A stretch of 10,435 bases of DNA, taken from assembly GCA_018813445.1 (NCBI GenBank), contig JAHJBR010000138.1, positions 1 to 10,435 of the forward strand, given 5' to 3'. The position numbers and the translations under genes are program-made. This DNA is from Microcaldota archaeon. Lineage in GTDB: Archaea > Micrarchaeota > Micrarchaeia > Anstonellales > Bilamarchaeaceae. Every line of letters begins with the position of its first letter. The first letter of the stretch is position 1. Positions 6,662 to 10,435 of this stretch are shown one piece after another. The notes beneath the pieces were generated by a model. That model was given only the letters and a program-made list of their open reading frames with translations. It was not told the origin of the DNA and did not search any database.

Positions 6662-7087
6662 ATGAATGTTGAAAAAATCACAAACGGAACGGTAATAGAC
6701 CACATTGTCTCTGGGAAAGGGAAAAAGGTTCTGAGCCTTCTTGGAATTAATGAAAATTATCCCTATAGAGTTGCCCTAATGATAAATATGCCTAGTAAGA
6801 AAATGGGTAAAAAGGATATTGTGAAAATAGAGGGTTTTTTTGTTGATGAGATTAAAGCGCACCTTATTGCATTAGTTTCTCCTCATGCAAGCATAAACAT
6901 AATTAGGGATGAGAAAGTTTCAAAGAAATTCGAGGCAGTGCTTCCTGAGAAACTGAATATAGGAAAATGCCCAAATCCAAACTGCATAACTGCAAGTGAA
7001 AGAGGAAATGCAGAATTCATAAAAGAAGGAGAGTTTTTCAGATGTACCTATTGTGAAAGGCAATTCAAAAGCAGTGAGCTTGTTTAG
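6662..7087 (+). CDS. pyrI: Aspartate carbamoyltransferase regulatory chain
   Basis: PyrI binds nucleotides and links PyrB trimers, giving ATCase its feedback control. The 141-residue chain has both family domains. The N-terminal allosteric domain includes GTVIDHI (D13, H14), KKDIVKIEG (K55, equivalent to E. coli K60) and SINII (N79, equivalent to N84). The C-terminal zinc domain carries four cysteines, CPNPNC (103, 108) and CTYC (128, 131), spaced as in the structural zinc site that contacts PyrB. By alignment from memory, E. coli Tyr89 corresponds to Glu84 here, so effector preference may differ. It is slightly shorter than E. coli PyrI (153). It is cotranscribed with pyrB. The presence of both chains points to a regulated dodecameric enzyme. 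Confidence 0.96.
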   Translation: MNVEKITNGTVIDHIVSGKGKKVLSLLGINENYPYRVALMINMPSKKMGKKDIVKIEGFFVDEIKAHLIALVSPHASINIIRDEKVSKKFEAVLPEKLNIGKCPNPNCITASERGNAEFIKEGEFFRCTYCERQFKSSELV

Positions 7088-7094
7088 GAAAAGA

Positions 7095-7104
7095 TATTTA
7101 AAAT
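7095..7104 (+). promoter_or_regulatory. TATA box for the unassigned 402-residue gene
   Basis: TATTTAAAAT is centred 25.5 bases before ATG 7125, the distance expected when the transcript begins at or next to the start codon. No ribosome site precedes the ATG, consistent with a leaderless message. Confidence 0.6.
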
Positions 7105-7124
7105 AAAAAGACGCAAATTATAAC

Positions 7125-8333
7125 ATGAATGGCCAGGCGAGGGTGCTCGCAAGAGCTATGGGCGGATGGCGACAAGCAGAGCGCACAGCCATAACTCCAC
7201 CTATGCAAAAGGGACTATTTGACAGGCAATCAGGCACATTCGGAAAAGATGAAAATGGACGAGTTGTTTGTGGAAGGGAATTCCCTACCCTAGGAATTCG
7301 AATTGGACCAAAGAACATGATTATTCAAATTACATTTACAAGAAAGGAGCTTGTTGAAAACAACGGGATTGCAAAGAAAAAACGGACAGTGAATATGGAT
7401 GTATTCAAAGCAGTTAGAGCACTTAAGCATCTTCGTGAAAGCTATGAAAATGAAGTGAAGAAAAGAGATGATGCGCTGAAGAAAGCTGATGAAATCCATG
7501 CATATCTTTGTGTTCATGGAATGGACATGAGTCAGAAGGATTTCGAATCTGCTACTGCCGAAATCCAGTTGTTGCTTGAAAAATTGCGATTACACAGAAC
7601 TGCAACAAAGGCCAGGGGTAAGAAAGGCCTTGAAGAAAGCTTTGCTCATATGGAAAAGGCCGCGGAAAATACTGGTTTTGATAGGAAAGGACAGCTCAAT
7701 GCGGTTTTAGCAAAATTTATTTTTTTCAAAAATAGATATGGGATTTGGAGGGATAGGGAAGCACAGGGAATTATTCTATACAATCATGAGAGAGAATGTG
7801 CACTAAGAGAGCATAGGGACCAAATGTTAGTTAAATTACTCTATGGCTGGGCAAATGAATTGGAAATGCAAGGATATCGGAAATTAGGATGCTGGAAGCA
7901 TGATATCGAAAATGTGGCCCAAATATCTGAGATATTAGTGATGTTAGATAATGGACAGTATGAAAAAGCTCTCAAAACAATTGAAAGATTAGGAAAAAAG
8001 CTTTGGGATGTTGGAGAAGATAAAAGAGCAAAGGAATACTTAAGAAAGGCCTATGTTGCTGTGAAAAACATACGTAAGAGGGATGCGAAAAAATGGTTGC
8101 TTGATGCTAAGGAAGAAATAGATTTCGGAAAGCCCTGGTGGGTTGCGGAAGAGCTTGAAAAAACACATGATAGATATACTGGCGGACAACGGGTTTTGAT
8201 TGAAGATAAGCCACTAGTAGACAGAATGCAATTAACAATAGAAAGAATAAAGGCTGCGGTGATACTTTTTTATGAAAGAAATCAGTTGGACAGGTTGCCC
8301 AATCTATTTAGGGAAACCGCGCAGAAGCTCTAA
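7125..8333 (+). CDS. Unassigned helical protein, 402 residues
   Basis: I do not recognise this protein. It has no signal peptide and no membrane segment, so it should be cytoplasmic. Residues 1-70 look mixed (Gly/Pro-rich, GIRIGPKNMIIQITF), followed by a strongly charged helical region. A likely coiled coil runs from about 93 to 126 (FKAVRALKHLRESYENEVKKRDDALKKADEI), with further helices to the end. The stretch at about 265-335 (MLDNGQYEKALKTIERLGKK, RAKEYLRKAYVAVKNIRKRD) resembles TPR-like helical hairpins without a clear consensus. Tryptophans cluster at 338-339 (PWWVAEELEK). No nuclease, kinase or metal-binding signature is evident. Its own TATA box supports the start, and tsaC follows after 29 bases. 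The first 60 bases or so are far richer in G+C than the rest. A scaffold or RNA/protein-binding role is only a guess. Confidence 0.85.
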   Translation: MNGQARVLARAMGGWRQAERTAITPPMQKGLFDRQSGTFGKDENGRVVCGREFPTLGIRIGPKNMIIQITFTRKELVENNGIAKKKRTVNMDVFKAVRALKHLRESYENEVKKRDDALKKADEIHAYLCVHGMDMSQKDFESATAEIQLLLEKLRLHRTATKARGKKGLEESFAHMEKAAENTGFDRKGQLNAVLAKFIFFKNRYGIWRDREAQGIILYNHERECALREHRDQMLVKLLYGWANELEMQGYRKLGCWKHDIENVAQISEILVMLDNGQYEKALKTIERLGKKLWDVGEDKRAKEYLRKAYVAVKNIRKRDAKKWLLDAKEEIDFGKPWWVAEELEKTHDRYTGGQRVLIEDKPLVDRMQLTIERIKAAVILFYERNQLDRLPNLFRETAQKL

Positions 8334-8341
8334 TTTTTATA
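8333..8341 (+). promoter_or_regulatory. TATA box for tsaC
   Basis: ATTTTTATA starts inside the stop codon of the preceding gene and is centred 26 bases before ATG 8363. No ribosome site is present, so tsaC probably has its own leaderless transcript. Confidence 0.55.
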
Positions 8342-8362
8342 GGAATTCGGATTAATCTAAGT

Positions 8363-8944
8363 ATGATTGTTTCCTTGGAAAACGAATATAATAAAGCAAT
8401 GGTGGATGCGCTTTCTATTCTGAAAAAAGCAGGCACAGTGATAATTCCTACTGATACGGTTTATGGATTGTGTTGTGATGCTTCTAGCAAGGATGCAATT
8501 GAGAAAGTTTATGAAATAAAGAAAAGAGATGGAAAAAAGCCGCTTGCTGTTTTAATGAATAGTCTTTTCATGATAAAGGAATGGTGCGAAGTTCCTGATG
8601 AAGAGCTTTTGATAGAGCATCTTCCTGGACCATTTACTTTTATTCTGAAATTGAAAAACGGGAAAGAGCTAGCTGGGCTTAAAGAGAAAGTCGGCATTAG
8701 GGTTCCTAATTATATATTTGCAAGAAAGCTGGTTGAAGGATTTGGAAAGCCGCTTGCGCTCACTAGTGCTAATCTAAGTGGGGAAAAAGATGTTTGGAGC
8801 ATCAATGATTTGGATAGGAAAATAGCTAATTCCACTGATTTAATAGTTGATGGTGGGGAAACGCAATTCAAAGGAGCTTCTACCGTTGTTGATTTGGTTG
8901 AGAAAAAGATTTTGAGACAAGGAGTGAAGGAGTTCCATTTTTAA
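8363..8944 (+). CDS. tsaC: Threonylcarbamoyl-AMP synthase (TsaC/YrdC/Sua5 family)
   Basis: The enzyme makes threonylcarbamoyl-adenylate from threonine, bicarbonate and ATP, the first step of t6A formation at position 37 of ANN-decoding tRNAs; the KEOPS complex then transfers the group. The 193 residues cover just the YrdC domain, so this is the short TsaC form without the extra Sua5 domain. Visible motifs are PTDTVYGL (29-36), the basic cluster KKRDGKKPL (53-61), LPGPFT (87-92), GIRVP (111-115), TSANLSG (134-140) and GASTVVDL (171-178). The start is supported by the TATA box 26 bases upstream. The neighbouring genes are not t6A genes, so the location says little about regulation. Family assignment is secure. 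Confidence 0.95.
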   Translation: MIVSLENEYNKAMVDALSILKKAGTVIIPTDTVYGLCCDASSKDAIEKVYEIKKRDGKKPLAVLMNSLFMIKEWCEVPDEELLIEHLPGPFTFILKLKNGKELAGLKEKVGIRVPNYIFARKLVEGFGKPLALTSANLSGEKDVWSINDLDRKIANSTDLIVDGGETQFKGASTVVDLVEKKILRQGVKEFHF

Positions 8945-8945
8945 C
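8938..8945 (+). promoter_or_regulatory. Weak TATA-like box for the DHH nuclease gene
   Basis: TTTTTAAC, overlapping the tsaC stop, is centred about 25 bases before ATG 8966. It is weaker than the other boxes but the spacing is the same. Confidence 0.35.
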
Positions 8946-8965
8946 TTAGAACTAGAAAAACCAAC

Positions 8966-10264
8966 ATGGGTTTTGAAGAATTTATCTTGGCTGCAAAGGA
9001 AGCGAAAAGAATTGCATTCAGCTTTGCTGATCCTTTAATTGTGCACCATTATGATGCTGATGGGATAAGTTCTGGGGCAATTGTGAAGGCAGCGTTTGTG
9101 AATGAGAATAGAAAACATAGGATGCTTGCCCTGAAGAAGCTGGATGATTCTTCAGTTGAATCTTTGAAGAAGGAAAATGAAATCATTTTTGTGGATTTGG
9201 GAAATAACGAACGAGTTGCTGAACTAAAAGACGTGCTCGTAATAGACCACCATCAAGTGAAAGAGAGTGGAAAACCCCAAATTAACCCAATGTTGCATGG
9301 ATTGGACGGAGGAAGCGAATTAAGCTCTAGTGGAACTGCTTTTTTTACATTTGGAAACAATGCGGATTTGGGAGTGGTTGGTGCTTTGGGAGATATGCAA
9401 TATCCTCTTCAAGGTGCGAATGCAAAAATGGTTGAGGAAGGTATTGCAAAAGGTGAAGTGAAACAGGAGTTTGATTTGCGTTTTTATGGAAGGTATTCAA
9501 GGCCGCTTGTGCAATTCCTTGCATATAATGACGAGCCATATGTTCCTGGAATTTCATACAATGAGGGAAATGCACTACGTATGCTTATGGATTTAGGAAT
9601 AGAACTGAAAAAAGCAGAACGGGATAGACGATATGCTGATTTGAATTCCAAAGAAAAGAAACATCTGATTTCAGGAATAGCTGAAATTGTTTCCAGAAGA
9701 AGAGACATACGATCGCTTGTGGGAGATGTTTACGAGCTTCCTAAAAGGCCGAATAAAAGCATGCTAAGAGATGCGAATGAATTCTCTACTGTGCTTAATG
9801 CTTGTGGAAGACATGGAAAACCAGAATTAGGAATCGCAGTGTGTATGGGCGAGGAGACAGCGTATTTAGAGGCTTCTGCATTTATCTTGCTCCATAAAAG
9901 AATGATCAGAGAGGGAATAGAATTTGCAGGAAAAAATGTTGTGGATTTAGGACCATTTCTCTTCTTGGATGCAAGGGGAGTAGTGGATGAGGGATTAGTA
10001 GGAATTGTTTGCGGAATGCTTCTTCATGGTTCATTAAAGCCCATTTTAGGCATTTCCATAGGGGAAGAGAATACAATAAAGGTCTCTTCCAGAGTAAATA
10101 AAGCATCTGGAATCAATCTTGGAAAAGTAATGGGCTGTGCGGAAAAAGTGAAAGGTGTAGGTGGAGGGCATGTGGTTGCAGCAGGTGCGAATATTCCTTC
10201 AGAGAAATTGAATGAGTTTCTAATTTATTGTGGAGAGAATATACGAGAGCAAAGAGGTTTTTGA
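8966..10264 (+). CDS. RecJ-like single-strand nuclease, DHH/DHHA1 family (archaeal type)
   Basis: This is a 432-residue member of the DHH phosphoesterase superfamily, related to archaeal RecJ-like nucleases such as the GINS-associated nuclease. They digest single-stranded DNA or RNA with Mn2+ or Mg2+ and act in replication or repair. Metal-binding motifs are complete: HYDADG (28-33, motif I), IFVDLG (D77, motif II), VIDHHQ (94-96, the DHH triad), and GALGDMQ (D143, motif IV). The C-terminal DHHA1 substrate-binding motif is GVGGGHVVAAG (397-407). The region at about 150-300 is basic and helical, with runs such as RRRDIR. Only 21 bases separate it from tsaC. It could instead be an oligoribonuclease or an inactive replisome partner, but every metal ligand is present. 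The link to GINS is from family knowledge, not visible here. Confidence 0.93.
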   Translation: MGFEEFILAAKEAKRIAFSFADPLIVHHYDADGISSGAIVKAAFVNENRKHRMLALKKLDDSSVESLKKENEIIFVDLGNNERVAELKDVLVIDHHQVKESGKPQINPMLHGLDGGSELSSSGTAFFTFGNNADLGVVGALGDMQYPLQGANAKMVEEGIAKGEVKQEFDLRFYGRYSRPLVQFLAYNDEPYVPGISYNEGNALRMLMDLGIELKKAERDRRYADLNSKEKKHLISGIAEIVSRRRDIRSLVGDVYELPKRPNKSMLRDANEFSTVLNACGRHGKPELGIAVCMGEETAYLEASAFILLHKRMIREGIEFAGKNVVDLGPFLFLDARGVVDEGLVGIVCGMLLHGSLKPILGISIGEENTIKVSSRVNKASGINLGKVMGCAEKVKGVGGGHVVAAGANIPSEKLNEFLIYCGENIREQRGF

Positions 10265-10303
10265 ATAGGGAGGAAATTATAAACAAGTAGTTCCATTTTA
10301 TAC

Positions 10304-10321
10304 GGCATTTGGCGAAGTGCC
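10304..10321 (+). other. Seven-pair hairpin between the nuclease gene and the next gene
   Basis: GGCATTT pairs with AAGTGCC (one G-T pair) around loop GGCG. An AT-rich TTTTATA stretch (10296-10302) precedes it and no T-tract follows directly, so a terminator role is uncertain. Confidence 0.3.
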
Positions 10322-10331
10322 ATAATAAAGG

Positions 10332-10339
10332 TTTAAAAA
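10332..10339 (+). promoter_or_regulatory. TATA box for the right-edge gene
   Basis: TTTAAAAA is centred 27.5 bases before ATG 10363, with no ribosome site between, in line with leaderless starts elsewhere in the window. Confidence 0.5.
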
Positions 10340-10362
10340 GCTTTTCCAATTTCATATCCACC

Positions 10363-10435
10363 ATGATTTCACCCAGAGCATCAATGCTCACAAAATCAAT
10401 GTATCCAGGATTCAAACCTGCGGCAAGATCAGCAG
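10363..10435 (+). CDS. Start of an unrecognised gene, cut by the window end
   Basis: Twenty-four codons are visible from ATG 10363 (MISPRASMLTKSMYPGFKPA, then ARSA), open to the window edge. The N-terminus is basic with three Met and no hydrophobic core, so it is not a signal peptide. I do not recognise it. The TATA box at leaderless distance is the main support that it is a real gene. Confidence 0.5.
   Translation, partial: MISPRASMLTKSMYPGFKPAARSA

Noticed and set aside
7278..7299. Inverted repeat GAATTCC/GGAATTC
   Set aside because: Lies within a continuous coding frame, uses a common restriction-site-like word, and has no accompanying element.
1..10435. Mobile element, CRISPR array or defence island
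   Set aside because: No transposase or integrase motifs, no regularly spaced repeats, and all recognised genes are transport or housekeeping functions on one strand.

Overview
The window reads as archaeal chromosome, moderately AT-rich. The archaeal signs are TATA-type boxes centred about 25 bases before several start codons (leaderless genes), an ATCase with separate catalytic and zinc-binding regulatory chains, a MacB-type ABC system paired with a COG1361-like secreted protein, and a RecJ-like DHH/DHHA1 nuclease. A small-genome (DPANN-type) or euryarchaeal host is possible; I cannot decide the lineage from sequence alone.

Layout. Bases 1-5220 hold export genes, all on the + strand. First comes the 3' part of a MacB/LolD-type ATPase, overlapping by 4 bases an exported, membrane-anchored beta-rich protein. 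A 280-base gap follows that contains a GC-rich, strongly foldable segment with its own TATA-like box, a candidate structured RNA or leader. Then come the MacB/FtsX-type permease, overlapping by 8 bases a second ATPase of the DrrA type, which overlaps by 11 bases an ABC-2 permease. Together these look like two different exporters sharing one locus.

Bases 5221-5768 form a junction with a possible terminator (hairpin plus T7) and a protein-like small reading frame that may be a frameshifted remnant. A 17-base sequence in it is repeated exactly inside pyrB.

Bases 5769-10435 hold housekeeping genes. pyrB-pyrI encode aspartate carbamoyltransferase (pyrimidine synthesis). Next is a 402-residue helical protein I cannot assign, then a TsaC/YrdC-family enzyme for the t6A tRNA modification, then the RecJ-like nuclease, and the first 24 codons of an unrecognised gene running off the end. 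pyrI is read from the pyrB message through a GGTG-type ribosome site. The unknown gene, tsaC and the truncated last gene each carry their own TATA-like box at leaderless spacing, and the nuclease has a weaker one.

The most unusual items are the structured segment at 2092-2266, with several mutually exclusive pairings, the frameshift/terminator puzzle near 5294, and the unassigned 402-residue gene with an unusually GC-rich start. I saw no insertion sequence, CRISPR array, rRNA or convincing tRNA.
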